Source: DASVHS01 sp035468985
GTDB taxonomy: Bacteria > Acidobacteriota > Thermoanaerobaculia > Gp7-AA8
Length of the DNA: 64,000 nt
Reading direction: 5' to 3'
NCBI GenBank assembly: GCA_035468985.1
Contig: DATISF010000064.1
Span: 62,001 to 126,000 of the forward strand
Every line of letters starts with the position of its first letter. Positions within the stretch are counted from its first letter, which is position 1. The position numbers were made by a program, and so were the translations under genes. This document shows, one piece after another, positions 1 through 7,881 of the stretch. A model generated the notes under the pieces. The model made no database searches. It saw only the letters and a list, made by a program, of their open reading frames with translations, and had not been told where the DNA came from.

Positions 1-1
1 G

Positions 2-586
2 GCGCAGGTCGCGCAATACTCTGTTGCCGCCGCGCCCCCGCCCCCGCCACCCCCTCCACCGCCCCCACCCAAGGCCGCAGTCCAGAAGGTCGAAGTCAAG
101 CCGGTGGAGGTCCCCAAGGATGTCCAGAACCTGGCTCCGACCGCCGTCCCTGACACGGTCAAGCCGGTGGAGACGCCGGCCAGCAGCGCCGGCGCCGAAG
201 GCGGCGTCGAGGGTGGCGTCGAAGGCGGTGTGGCCGGTGGCGTCGTCGGCGGGGTCGTCGGCGGAGTCATCACCGATACCGCGCCGAAACCGGAGGCGCC
301 GCTGCGTGTGGGCGGCGACGTCAAGGCGCCCGTGGTCATCACCCGCGTCGAGCCGACGTATCCGGAAGTGGCCCGCAAGGCCCGCATCGCCGGCATCGTC
401 ATCGTCGAATGCATCATCGACAAGGGCGGAAACGTCACGAACGTGCAGGTGCTCAAGCCTCTGCCGTTCGGTCTCGACCAGGCCGCCGTCGATGCCGTCA
501 AGCGCTGGAAGTTCAGACCCGGTACGTTGAACGGACAGCCGGTCGACGTCATCTTCAACCTGACCGTCAACTTCAAACTGAACTGA
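2..586 (+). CDS. tonB: TonB energy transducer, C-terminal part (5' end outside window)
   Basis: The frame is open from base 2, so the N-terminal membrane anchor lies upstream of the window. What is visible is a run of 12 prolines, a Lys/Val/Pro stretch, a Gly-Val-rich repeat (GGVEGG, GGVVGG units) and then a TonB C-terminal domain of about 80 residues with EPTYPEVARKARIAG and KRWKFRPG. TonB spans the periplasm and passes proton-motive energy from ExbB/ExbD to outer-membrane receptors. The exbB and exbD genes follow on the same strand, which supports a Ton rather than a toxin or unrelated linker protein. The first GTG inside the window (104) is not the true start, because coding composition continues upstream of it. 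Confidence 0.9.
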   Translation, partial: AQVAQYSVAAAPPPPPPPPPPPPKAAVQKVEVKPVEVPKDVQNLAPTAVPDTVKPVETPASSAGAEGGVEGGVEGGVAGGVVGGVVGGVITDTAPKPEAPLRVGGDVKAPVVITRVEPTYPEVARKARIAGIVIVECIIDKGGNVTNVQVLKPLPFGLDQAAVDAVKRWKFRPGTLNGQPVDVIFNLTVNFKLN

Positions 587-629
587 AATCCGTCCGGCTC
601 GCGAGCCGGACCTCGGAGGGAACTGAATC

Positions 630-1325
630 ATGGATATGAGTCCTGTAGCACTTTGGAATTCCATGGGAGGCCTCGCCAAAGGCGTCGTCGTCCTCATGGT
701 CCTGATGTCGATCTACTCGATCTGGGTCATGGTGGAGCGTTACATCACCTTCCAGAAAGCGAAGAATCAGTCGCTGAAGCTCCTCGGCGCGCTTTCGAAC
801 CTGCTGACCCGCGGTGAGTATCAGCAGGCCATCGACGTGACCAAGAAGTACAAGCAGAGCCATCTGGCGAAGGTCATCTCCGCCGGCCTGCTCGAGTTCG
901 AGGCGGCACGCCGCGACAAGCGCTTCTCCGATCCGGAAGTCGGCGTCGAAGCGGCCCGTCAGGGCATGGACCGCACGGCCATGATCACCGTCGCGGAGCT
1001 GAAGGAGAACCTCGGCGTTCTGGCCACGATCGGCGCCACGGCACCGTTCGTCGGACTGTTCGGCACGGTCGTCGGCATCATCAACGCCTTCTCCAAGATG
1101 GCCACCTCGGGCGGCGGCATCGCCTCGGTTTCGGCCGGTATCTCCGAAGCGCTCGTCACCACGGCGTTCGGACTGTTCGTCGCCATCCCCGCGGTGTGGG
1201 CATACAACTACTTCCAGAACCGCATCGACCGCTTCACGGTCGAGATGTCGAACTCGGGCTCGGAAATGGCCATCTACTTCATGAAGGAAGCTGGAGGCCC
1301 GCATGATAAGACATCGATGGCATAG
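630..1325 (+). CDS. exbB: MotA/TolQ/ExbB proton channel family protein
   Basis: This 231-residue protein has an N-terminal membrane segment (about residues 12-32), a cytoplasmic domain, and two C-terminal membrane segments containing the family stretch GATAPFVGLFGTVVGII near residue 150. It forms the inner-membrane proton channel that energises TonB. The ATG at 630 is preceded by a GGAGGG ribosome site at about 615-620. It sits 43 bp after tonB and overlaps the start of the first exbD, so it belongs to one operon. A TolQ assignment cannot be excluded from sequence alone, but the tonB neighbour favours ExbB. Confidence 0.92.
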   Translation: MDMSPVALWNSMGGLAKGVVVLMVLMSIYSIWVMVERYITFQKAKNQSLKLLGALSNLLTRGEYQQAIDVTKKYKQSHLAKVISAGLLEFEAARRDKRFSDPEVGVEAARQGMDRTAMITVAELKENLGVLATIGATAPFVGLFGTVVGIINAFSKMATSGGGIASVSAGISEALVTTAFGLFVAIPAVWAYNYFQNRIDRFTVEMSNSGSEMAIYFMKEAGGPHDKTSMA

Positions 1326-1752
1326 CTCTGTCGGCAAGCTGAGCCATACGGCTCTCAATGCGGACATCAACGTCACGCCGCTCGTCGACGTCTGCCTCGT
1401 GCTGCTGATCATCTTCATGGTCGTCACGCCCATGTTGCAGAAAGGCGTGCCGATCAATCTTCCGGTGACCGAGGATCCGGAGAAGACGCCCGATACCGAG
1501 AAGCAGCTGCAGATCTCGGTGAAGGCGGACGGTTCGGTCTATCTCGGCTCGAACGTGGTCCGCAAGGACCAGGTGCAGGCCGAGCTGGAGAACATCCATC
1601 AGCGCACTCCCGACCGCGAGATCGCCGTCAAAGGCGACAAGCTCGTGAAGTACGGCGACGTTCTCGACGTGCTGAGAGCCTGCCGCGAGGTCGGCTTCAA
1701 CGACGTCGGTCTCATCTCTCAACCGAAGAAAGCTCCGGCAAATCAGACATAA
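1303..1752 (+). CDS. exbD: ExbD/TolR biopolymer transport protein (first copy)
   Basis: This 149-residue protein has one membrane helix carrying the conserved Asp in the family stretch NVTPLVDVCLVLLIIF, followed by a periplasmic domain of the ExbD/TolR type. It works with ExbB to convert proton flow into TonB movement. The start overlaps the end of exbB by 23 bp and is preceded by GGAGG (in CTGGAGGCCCGC), which indicates translational coupling. The N terminus is longer and more basic (MIRHRWHSS) than in the second copy just downstream. Confidence 0.92.
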   Translation: MIRHRWHSSVGKLSHTALNADINVTPLVDVCLVLLIIFMVVTPMLQKGVPINLPVTEDPEKTPDTEKQLQISVKADGSVYLGSNVVRKDQVQAELENIHQRTPDREIAVKGDKLVKYGDVLDVLRACREVGFNDVGLISQPKKAPANQT

Positions 1753-1761
1753 GGTCTCGAC

Positions 1762-2175
1762 ATGCAAGTAGGCGGTAGTGGTTCACTCAGATCGGACATC
1801 AACGTCACGCCGCTCGTCGACGTCGTTCTGGTGCTCCTGATCATCTTCATGGTCATCACGCCCGTCGTGCAGATGGGTTACCTCGTCCGCGTTCCGCCGA
1901 AGGCGCCCGCGAACCTCCCTCCGTCCGCGATCCAGGATCAGATCGTCCTTCGGCTGCTCTCGGGTAACCGCGTGCTGATCAACAAGGAAGAGATCCCCAT
2001 CGAGCAGTTCCCAAACCGGATCCGCGACATTCTGCGCGGCAACACCAGCAAGATGGTGTTCTTCTCCGGCGCACGCGACGTCGATTACGAGACGACGATG
2101 AAGTTCCTCGATCTGGCGCGCTCCAGCGGATGCAAGAACATCGGCATCATCGTCGAGGACGTCTCGCAGCCGTAG
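1762..2175 (+). CDS. exbD: ExbD/TolR biopolymer transport protein (second copy)
   Basis: This second ExbD-type protein (137 residues) has the same N-terminal helix with the conserved Asp (NVTPLVDVVLVLLIIF) and a diverged periplasmic domain. It lies 9 bp after the first exbD. Ton loci with two exbD genes are known in other diderm bacteria, where the paralogues can have different roles. Nothing here shows which copy serves TonB. The gene ends just before a double hairpin shared with the convergent doxX gene. Confidence 0.9.
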   Translation: MQVGGSGSLRSDINVTPLVDVVLVLLIIFMVITPVVQMGYLVRVPPKAPANLPPSAIQDQIVLRLLSGNRVLINKEEIPIEQFPNRIRDILRGNTSKMVFFSGARDVDYETTMKFLDLARSSGCKNIGIIVEDVSQP

Positions 2176-2177
2176 AG

Positions 2178-2232
2178 AGGACGTAGGGCCGACTCTCAGT
2201 CGGCCCGTCCCGCTGAGAGCGGGACCTACGCG
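2178..2232. terminator. Double hairpin between convergent exbD and doxX
   Basis: Two perfect stems stand side by side: GGCCGACT-CTC-AGTCGGCC and GTCCCGCT-GAG-AGCGGGAC, bracketed by CGTAGG and CCTACG. The first stem recurs exactly at 16587-16605. It could act as a bidirectional terminator for the convergent genes; there is no T-run, so this is inference. Confidence 0.55.
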
Positions 2233-2699
2233 GCGGCTTCGGCCGCCGTTTTCCTTTTCAGGAGTCTCTCTTCGATCCGCAGCAGGGCGTCGATCGAGAT
2301 CCGGCCCGCTCCCATGAGGACCAGCGCGGCGGTGCACGCGAACAGCGACAGCGGCAGCTCGATACCTTTCATGGCCTCGAAAAAGCGATTGGCGCCCGGC
2401 TCCGCGCCGTTCAGCGCGTCGGGGAGTTGCACGAGGCCCACGGCTGCTGCCATCGTGCACGCCAGGAGGAAGGCATCGAGACGCGTCAGAAGCCCGGCGA
2501 TCAGCAGGATCGCGCCGAAGAACTCCGCGTAAGCGGCGATGTATCCGAGGAACGAGGGGATGTGGTAGGCGGGGAGGTCGGCGGCGAAGGCCGCGGGCCC
2601 GCCGGATCCGAAGACCTTCGAGTACCCGTGAGGGATGAAGATCAGCCCGGTGGCGATGCGCAGCACGAGCGCAACAATGTCCAGCGCCCGCCTGTTCAT
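2226..2699 (-). CDS. DoxX family membrane protein
   Basis: This 157-residue protein has four predicted membrane helices and the DoxX-type N-terminal stretch RIATGLIFIPHGYSKVFG. DoxX-family proteins are small inner-membrane proteins, often linked to oxidative or sulfur metabolism, and their exact role is generally unclear. I chose the ATG at 2699 because the family N terminus begins there; the frame is open further upstream but over a region coding on the other strand. It is divergent from the CPBP protease, with only about 24 bp between the two chosen starts. Confidence 0.85.
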   Translation of the reverse strand: MNRRALDIVALVLRIATGLIFIPHGYSKVFGSGGPAAFAADLPAYHIPSFLGYIAAYAEFFGAILLIAGLLTRLDAFLLACTMAAAVGLVQLPDALNGAEPGANRFFEAMKGIELPLSLFACTAALVLMGAGRISIDALLRIEERLLKRKTAAEAAA

Positions 2700-2723
2700 G
2701 ATCGCTTCATCACCCCTCTTGCC

Positions 2724-3479
2724 TTGTACGTTTCGTTCTATCTTGCCACATTCTGGATCGGCCTCTGGGCACGCCTTCCTTATTTCCAGTGGATCGCGGT
2801 GGCCAGTGCCTGCTGCGCCACGGCCGGGACAATCTGGCTCTGGCACGGCGGTCGGTGGGACCTCGGATTGCGCGTTCCGGTGGCCGTCGCCGGGCGCGAG
2901 CTGCTCGAAGGACTCGCCGTTGCGCTGCTCCTCATCGGATCCGCCGACGCGATCATCGTCTTGACCACGCCTCTCCGGCACGCCGCGGGACATGGCTTCC
3001 CGATCGCGCAAATGGCCACGGTCTTCATTCCGGCGGTCCTGCACGAGGAACTGGTGTTCCGCGGTTATCCATACCAGATCCTCCGCCGGTCGAGGCGATG
3101 GATCGCGATCGTTGCATCGTCGCTCGTCTTCGCCGCGTTCCATATGGGCAACTCCGACGTGACGCCGCTCGCGCTGGTGAACATCTTCATCGGCGGGGTC
3201 GTGCTCGCCCTGGCTTACGAGCGCCACAAGCGCCTCTGGATGCCGATCGGCCTCCATTTCGGCTGGAACCTCGTGTCCGGCCCGATCCTCGGCTACGAGG
3301 TGAGCGGCTTCCCTTCGAGGCAATCGCTGCTTGTGACGATCGTTACCGGCCGGCCGCTGCTGACAGGGGGAGGATTCGGGATTGAGGGGAGCGTGATCAT
3401 GACCGTCGTGGAGGCTGTTGCCGCGATCCTCTTGTGGAGAACGAGGAATGGTGAACGAGGAACGGTGAACGGTGAATGA
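2724..3479 (+). CDS. CPBP family intramembrane metalloprotease (Abi-like)
   Basis: This is a multi-helix membrane protein with the three CPBP/Abi signatures: EELVFRGY (EExxxR; Glu108, Glu109, Arg113 if TTG 2724 is the start), FAAFH, and HFGWNLVSG. These residues form the metal-binding active site of prenyl-CaaX-type glutamic proteases. Substrates of the bacterial members are mostly unknown. No ATG or GTG fits the N terminus; TTG at 2724 gives 251 residues and is the best candidate but uncertain. The last dozen residues (RTRNGERGTVNGE) are encoded by a heptanucleotide repeat, so the natural C terminus may have been replaced. Confidence 0.82.
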   Translation: MYVSFYLATFWIGLWARLPYFQWIAVASACCATAGTIWLWHGGRWDLGLRVPVAVAGRELLEGLAVALLLIGSADAIIVLTTPLRHAAGHGFPIAQMATVFIPAVLHEELVFRGYPYQILRRSRRWIAIVASSLVFAAFHMGNSDVTPLALVNIFIGGVVLALAYERHKRLWMPIGLHFGWNLVSGPILGYEVSGFPSRQSLLVTIVTGRPLLTGGGFGIEGSVIMTVVEAVAAILLWRTRNGERGTVNGE

Positions 3480-3536
3480 CCGCGGCGGTGGAATTCACCA
3501 TTCACCATTCAACATTCACCATTCAGCATTCGCGTT
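3441..3536. repeat. Heptanucleotide tandem repeat, inverted pair (ATTCACC family)
   Basis: The left arm (3441-3479) reads in 7-base steps with units such as AACGGTG; the right arm (3494-3534) has about six units of ATTCACC, ATTCAAC, ATTCAGC. The arms are inverted relative to each other around a short GC-rich centre. The left arm lies inside the end of the CPBP gene and the right arm ends just before the ribosome site of the thiolase gene. Confidence 0.85.
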
Positions 3537-3554
3537 TCTCTCTAGGAGCTTGGA

Positions 3555-4724
3555 TTGAAAGACATTGTCATCGTTAACGGAGCGAGAACCCCCATGGCCG
3601 AGTACAACGGCCACTTCAGTGAGACCAGCGCGATTGACCTCGCGGCCATCGCGGCGAAGGAAGCGCTCAGCCGCAGCGGGATCGCGCCCGAGCAGATCGA
3701 TCACGTCATCGTCGGAAACGCGCTGCAGACATCGGGCGACGCCATCTACGGCGCTCGCCACGTCGGACTGAAAGCGGGCGTGCCGAAACAGGTGCCGGCG
3801 CTCACGCTCAACCGCCTGTGCGGATCGGGCATCCAGTCGGTCGTCAACGCCGCCCAGCAGATCGAGCTCGGCGAGTCGAAGACCGTTCTCGCCGGCGGCA
3901 TGGAGAACATGACGCAGGCGCCGTTCGTCGTGCGCGGCGCGCGCAAGGGCCTTCGCCTCGGACAGACGCCGATGGAAGACTCGTTGATGGTGGCCTTGCT
4001 CGACACCTACTCCGGCCTTTACATGGCCCAGACCGCCGAGAACCTCGCGCGCAAGTACAACATTTCGCGCGAACAGCAGGACGAGTTTGCGCTGCGCAGC
4101 CAGAAGTGCGCGGCCGAGGCGGTGAAAGCCGGGAAACTGCAGGAAGAGATCGTTCCCGTCCCCGTCGGCAAGAAGGGGGAGAAGATCTGCGCCGACGATC
4201 ACATGCGTCCCGACACCACGATGGAAGGGCTGGCGAAGCTGAAGCCCGCGTTCTCGAAGGACGGATTCGTCACCGCCGGAAACGCCAGCGGCATCGTCGA
4301 CGGCGCTGCGATGGTGACGGTCACGACGGCCGACAACCTGAACGGCAAGAAGCCGATCGGCCGCATCGTTTCGTGGGGCATCGCCGGATGCGATCCGGAG
4401 ATCATGGGCATCGGTCCAGTCCCGGCGGTGAAGATCGCGCTGCAGAAGGCCGGGATGAAGCTCGACGCCATCGATCTGATCGAGATCAACGAGGCGTTCG
4501 CCGGCCAGATCCTCGCCGTGGTCAAGGAACTCGGCATCGACATGAACAAGCTCAACGTCAACGGCGGCGCCATCGCCCTCGGCCATCCGCTGGCGGCGTC
4601 GGGGACGCGGCTGCTGATCACGCTCCTCTACGAACTCCGCCGCCGCAAGCAGCGCTACGGCATCGCTTCCGCGTGCATCGGAGGAGGACAGGGCATCGCC
4701 ATGATCGTCGAGTCCGCGGCATGA
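3555..4724 (+). CDS. Acetyl-CoA C-acyltransferase (thiolase)
   Basis: This 389-residue thiolase is of normal length. It shows the acyl-binding Cys89 in NRLCGSGIQS, the catalytic His344 in ALGHPLAASG and the C-terminal Cys374 in ACIGGGQG. It catalyses condensation of two acetyl-CoA or the reverse thiolysis of 3-ketoacyl-CoA. The start is TTG at 3555, with AGGAG about ten bases upstream, and the protein begins correctly for the family (KDIVIVNGARTPM). It overlaps the next gene by ATGA. There are no other beta-oxidation genes nearby, so acetoacetyl-CoA metabolism is as likely as fatty-acid oxidation. Confidence 0.93.
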   Translation: MKDIVIVNGARTPMAEYNGHFSETSAIDLAAIAAKEALSRSGIAPEQIDHVIVGNALQTSGDAIYGARHVGLKAGVPKQVPALTLNRLCGSGIQSVVNAAQQIELGESKTVLAGGMENMTQAPFVVRGARKGLRLGQTPMEDSLMVALLDTYSGLYMAQTAENLARKYNISREQQDEFALRSQKCAAEAVKAGKLQEEIVPVPVGKKGEKICADDHMRPDTTMEGLAKLKPAFSKDGFVTAGNASGIVDGAAMVTVTTADNLNGKKPIGRIVSWGIAGCDPEIMGIGPVPAVKIALQKAGMKLDAIDLIEINEAFAGQILAVVKELGIDMNKLNVNGGAIALGHPLAASGTRLLITLLYELRRRKQRYGIASACIGGGQGIAMIVESAA

Positions 4725-5263
4725 AGAAATTCCTGGTCCTCGTCCTTCTCGTGGCATGGCCTGCCATGGCCGGCATTTCGGTTCGTCGTTCGCCGTACAG
4801 TCCGAGGAAGGTCGATGTGTACATCGTCGGCGAGCGTCTCACCGATGCGATCGGCGCGCTGGAAATCTATCTGCCGAAGCGCGTGGAGATGGTTCTCGGC
4901 GACGATCCGGTGGTCACGTATCGCGCGAAGGAAGTGTCGCCGGCCGCTGCGTTGAAAGCGCTTGTAGCCGCGGCGAAGGTCGAGATGACCGAAGAAGAGG
5001 AACGCTTCCGGATCCGCAGTCCGGGCGAGCCGACGGTGACGATCGATTTCAAGGACGGCGAGGTGCAGGAGATCCTCAAATCGATGCAGCGCCAGTGCGG
5101 GATCAAGAACCTGATGATCGATCCGCAGGTGCAGGGCAAGGGGACATTCATGCTGACCGAAGTCCCGTGCCGGCAGGCGTTCGACGTCGTTCTGCGCACG
5201 CTCGGTCTGGCCGCGCAGACGTACTCGAACAACATCGTGCGCGTCGAGGTCTCGAAGCCCTGA
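4721..5263 (+). CDS. Secreted protein with secretin/TonB short N-terminal-like domains
   Basis: This is a 180-residue protein with a signal peptide (KKFLVLVLLVAWPAMAG) and two regions resembling the STN/secretin N-domain: residues about 30-90 (VTYRAKEVSPAAALKALV) and 105-175 (TIDFKDGEVQEILKSM, then a second beta-alpha-beta region). Such domains occur in PilQ-type secretins and TonB receptors, but this protein has no channel or barrel. It is translationally coupled to the thiolase (ATGA) and to the next membrane protein (TGATG). Function unknown; it may be a periplasmic accessory protein. Confidence 0.7.
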   Translation: MKKFLVLVLLVAWPAMAGISVRRSPYSPRKVDVYIVGERLTDAIGALEIYLPKRVEMVLGDDPVVTYRAKEVSPAAALKALVAAAKVEMTEEEERFRIRSPGEPTVTIDFKDGEVQEILKSMQRQCGIKNLMIDPQVQGKGTFMLTEVPCRQAFDVVLRTLGLAAQTYSNNIVRVEVSKP

Positions 5264-5988
5264 TGACCCGCCGCCGCGCCCTCAAAATCGCGCTGGTGAT
5301 CCTGATCGCCGGAATCGTCGTCGGGATCTACTTCTCGCCGCTGCGCCAGCATCTCAATCGGAACGACATCCGCGCCGCGGTCGAACAGTTTCGCGGCCTC
5401 TGGTACGGACCGTTGATCTTCATCGCCGCGTACGCGATCTCGTGCGTGTTCGCTCTCCCCGCGAGCGTGTTCATCGTCGCCGCAGGCTTCATCTGGGGCT
5501 GGAAGCTCGGCGGGGCCTATGCGCTGCTCGGCGGTCTGATCGGCGGGACGGCGTCGTTCTTCGTGGCGCGCTTTGTCGGGGAAGGATTGCTGACGAGATT
5601 TGGCCGTGTCGGGCAGGCCGTGCGGAAACAGGTCGACCATGCCGGCTTCAAATCATTGCTGCTGCTGCGATTTGTTCCCGGCCTGCCGTTTGCGGCCGTG
5701 AACTACGGAGCGGGCGTGGCGGGCGTGAAGGTCCCCGATTTCCTGGCCGCGACCGTGATCGGCCTGATTCCCCCGAACTTCGTGTTTGCCTACTGCGCGG
5801 ACGCGCTTTTCAATGGCACGATGACCGAGGGAGACGCGTTCAAAAGGCTGGCCATCGTCTGTGCGCTGATGATTGCGTTGGTGCTGATCCCAACGCTGAT
5901 CAAGCGTTTCAAAAGGCCTCAGGCCTCGGGCCTGGGGCCTCAGAAGGTCGGGGAGTCCGAGGCCCGAGGCCTGAGGCCCGAGGCCTGA
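5263..5988 (+). CDS. TVP38/TMEM64 (DedA-like, VTT domain) membrane protein
   Basis: This 241-residue membrane protein has an N-terminal helix and a VTT/SNARE-associated domain with the family stretches FALPASVFIVAAGFIWG and LLLRFVPGLPFAAVNYGAG. Members sit in the inner membrane and are implicated in lipid or undecaprenyl-phosphate flipping in related DedA families; the substrate here is unknown. The start overlaps the stop of the preceding gene. The last 25 or so residues (QASGLGPQKVGESEARG) are encoded by GGCCTCA-type heptamer repeats and are probably not part of the ancestral protein. Confidence 0.85.
   Translation: MTRRRALKIALVILIAGIVVGIYFSPLRQHLNRNDIRAAVEQFRGLWYGPLIFIAAYAISCVFALPASVFIVAAGFIWGWKLGGAYALLGGLIGGTASFFVARFVGEGLLTRFGRVGQAVRKQVDHAGFKSLLLLRFVPGLPFAAVNYGAGVAGVKVPDFLAATVIGLIPPNFVFAYCADALFNGTMTEGDAFKRLAIVCALMIALVLIPTLIKRFKRPQASGLGPQKVGESEARGLRPEA
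5914..5988. repeat. Heptanucleotide tandem repeat, inverted pair (AGGCCTC family)
   Basis: The left arm has units AGGCCTC, AGGCCTC, GGGCCTG, GGGCCTC. The right arm (5958-5988) has GGCCCGA, GGCCTGA, GGCCCGA, GGCCTGA in inverted orientation. The whole repeat forms the 3' end of the VTT-domain gene and supplies its stop codon. Confidence 0.85.
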
Positions 5989-6070
5989 CTGCACCGATCC
6001 TTGTGCACCTGGCCCTGACGCCCCCCGTGTTATATTGGCTGACCCGCCGGAGGTCCGGCGGTACCCGGTC

Positions 6071-7105
6071 ATGATCGAGATTCAGGTCCATCCGAGCGAC
6101 ATTCGCCGGCGCGTGCGGTACTTTTTCTTCGACCGCCGCCGCGTCACGCTGGCGATCTGTGCGCTGACCCTGGTCCTCGGCGGGATCATCGGATCGATGG
6201 TCGCCGCCCCGACCGTGATCCGGCGTGTCTATAAAACCAACTACCTCCATCAGATGCGCGAGGAGCGCGACATCCAGAAGCAGCGCCTCCGCGAGAACGT
6301 CACCCAGATGTCCTCGCTGGAGCGGACGCTCGAGGAACAGCGCGTCCGCATCGAGAAGCTCGTCACCGTCTACGGCCTCGACCGCTCCCTCGGCCAGGGA
6401 GGCTTCTCCATCCCCCTGCAAAAGAAGGGTGTTAAGGCCGACGAGCAGCTGGGCGACGCCCACCATCGCGAGAATTCGCTGAAGAGCGCCATGAGGCGGC
6501 TGCAGGAGCAGCTCGAGCTTCTCTCGCAGTATGAGAGGGCGAACGCGGAGATGGTTCGGCACACGCCGTCGATCCTCCCGGTCCCGGCCGACCAGTTCGT
6601 CCTGACGTCGCCGTTCGGCATGCGCACCTCGCCGTTCACCCGCGCCGCCGATTTCCACAAGGGGCTCGATCTGTCCGCGCCGCGCGGTACACCCGTCTAC
6701 GTCACCGCTGACGGCGTGGTCACGTTCGCCGGCCGTTATCCATTGCGGCAGAGCGTCAACTGGTGGCGCTTCGGGAACGTCGTGGTCGTGAACCACAACG
6801 ACCGCTTCATCACGATCTACGGCCACCTCGACACGATCAACGTGAAGAAGGGTCAGCACGTGAAGCAGGGCGAGGTGGTGGCGACCGTCGGCTCGACCGG
6901 CTGGAGCACGAACTCGCATCTGCACTACGAGGTCCGCAGTGATCTGGAAGTGGCGGGAACGTACGTGCCGATCGATCCGCGCATTTACATCCTCAACTAC
7001 GAATGGAACAATGAAGCCTCGCTTCTGATCCGCTCCCGGGCTACCAAGGACTACAGCAATTTCGATCCGCTGCCTCTGGCGTTTGTCGGGCGAAGGAGGG
7101 TGTGA
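6071..7105 (+). CDS. M23 family (LytM-type) peptidoglycan endopeptidase
   Basis: This 344-residue protein has an N-terminal membrane anchor (about residues 22-45), a coiled-coil region with Leu/Glu/Arg heptads (about 55-165), and a C-terminal LytM domain. The zinc-binding residues are intact: His196 and Asp200 in FHKGLD and His283/His285 in SHLHYE. It is therefore predicted to be an active endopeptidase that cleaves peptide crosslinks in the cell wall. I chose the ATG at 6071 rather than the upstream TTG. It overlaps the bactofilin-like gene, a pairing seen in known cell-shape loci. Confidence 0.9.
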   Translation: MIEIQVHPSDIRRRVRYFFFDRRRVTLAICALTLVLGGIIGSMVAAPTVIRRVYKTNYLHQMREERDIQKQRLRENVTQMSSLERTLEEQRVRIEKLVTVYGLDRSLGQGGFSIPLQKKGVKADEQLGDAHHRENSLKSAMRRLQEQLELLSQYERANAEMVRHTPSILPVPADQFVLTSPFGMRTSPFTRAADFHKGLDLSAPRGTPVYVTADGVVTFAGRYPLRQSVNWWRFGNVVVVNHNDRFITIYGHLDTINVKKGQHVKQGEVVATVGSTGWSTNSHLHYEVRSDLEVAGTYVPIDPRIYILNYEWNNEASLLIRSRATKDYSNFDPLPLAFVGRRRV

Positions 7106-7881
7106 TGAGTGCAGCCGCCGAACAAAACAACTTCCCCACGATGATCATCCCTCGTGGGACGGAGATCAAACTCAACAACCACGGCCAGCTCTCGATCAAG
7201 ACTCCGGGCAACCTCGTCATCCAGAATTCCGGCAACTACTCCGAGATCGAATCAACGAACGGCTCGATCCGCATCGAGGAGAACGTGTCCGTCGAGGCCG
7301 TGAGCGTCAAAGCCGGCCAGGCCTGCTACATTCAGGGCACTCTCACCGCGTGGAAGGTTCACGCGAAGCGTATCGCCCTCGAAGACCGCGCCAAGGCCTT
7401 CATCATGGTGCAGGAGTCGGAGCATCTCGAACTGTCGAAGACGGCCCGGCTCGTCGGCAACTTCGCCAACGAGAAAGAGCTGTACCTGATGATGGGGAAG
7501 TTCACCTCGCAGTTGCGCGAGCTGCCGGCGGCCGTGGACATGCACTCGCACGCGCCTCTCGCCGAAACGCGCGCGCCACAGATTCCCTCGACTCCGCCTC
7601 CGCCACCGCCGTCGGCACCGGTCAATCCGGCCGCCGATCCCGATCTTCTGCGCGCCGCGCAGGCGATCCTCGAGCGTGAAGTGGCGCGTCCCGATCTCGC
7701 TCCCGCCGAATCAGAAGCCGTTCGCGAGGTCCTGTACGGCCTGCGCGAGCGCAATCTGCCGCGTGTCTCGTCCATCTTCCGCGAGGCCTTCGCTGAACTG
7801 CGAACGCCGTCGGACTCGCTGAAGAAGGCGTACGAACACCTCGACCGCTACTTCAGTCCGTCGAAGCGATCGACAATGTAG
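7105..7881 (+). CDS. Bactofilin-like polymer-forming protein
   Basis: This 258-residue protein has a central region (about 20-130) of short repeating beta strands with regular hydrophobic/Gly spacing (GNLVIQNSGNY, GSIRIEENVSVEAVSVKAG), as in the right-handed beta-helix of bactofilins. A Pro-rich linker (TPPPPPPSAP) and an alpha-helical C-terminal tail follow. Bactofilins form membrane-associated filaments that localise peptidoglycan enzymes. The gene overlaps the preceding M23 peptidase by one base and has GAAGGAGGG upstream; bactofilin/M23 pairs are established in cell-shape control. The assignment rests on fold-like pattern and context, not on a strong motif. Confidence 0.6.
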   Translation: MSAAAEQNNFPTMIIPRGTEIKLNNHGQLSIKTPGNLVIQNSGNYSEIESTNGSIRIEENVSVEAVSVKAGQACYIQGTLTAWKVHAKRIALEDRAKAFIMVQESEHLELSKTARLVGNFANEKELYLMMGKFTSQLRELPAAVDMHSHAPLAETRAPQIPSTPPPPPPSAPVNPAADPDLLRAAQAILEREVARPDLAPAESEAVREVLYGLRERNLPRVSSIFREAFAELRTPSDSLKKAYEHLDRYFSPSKRSTM

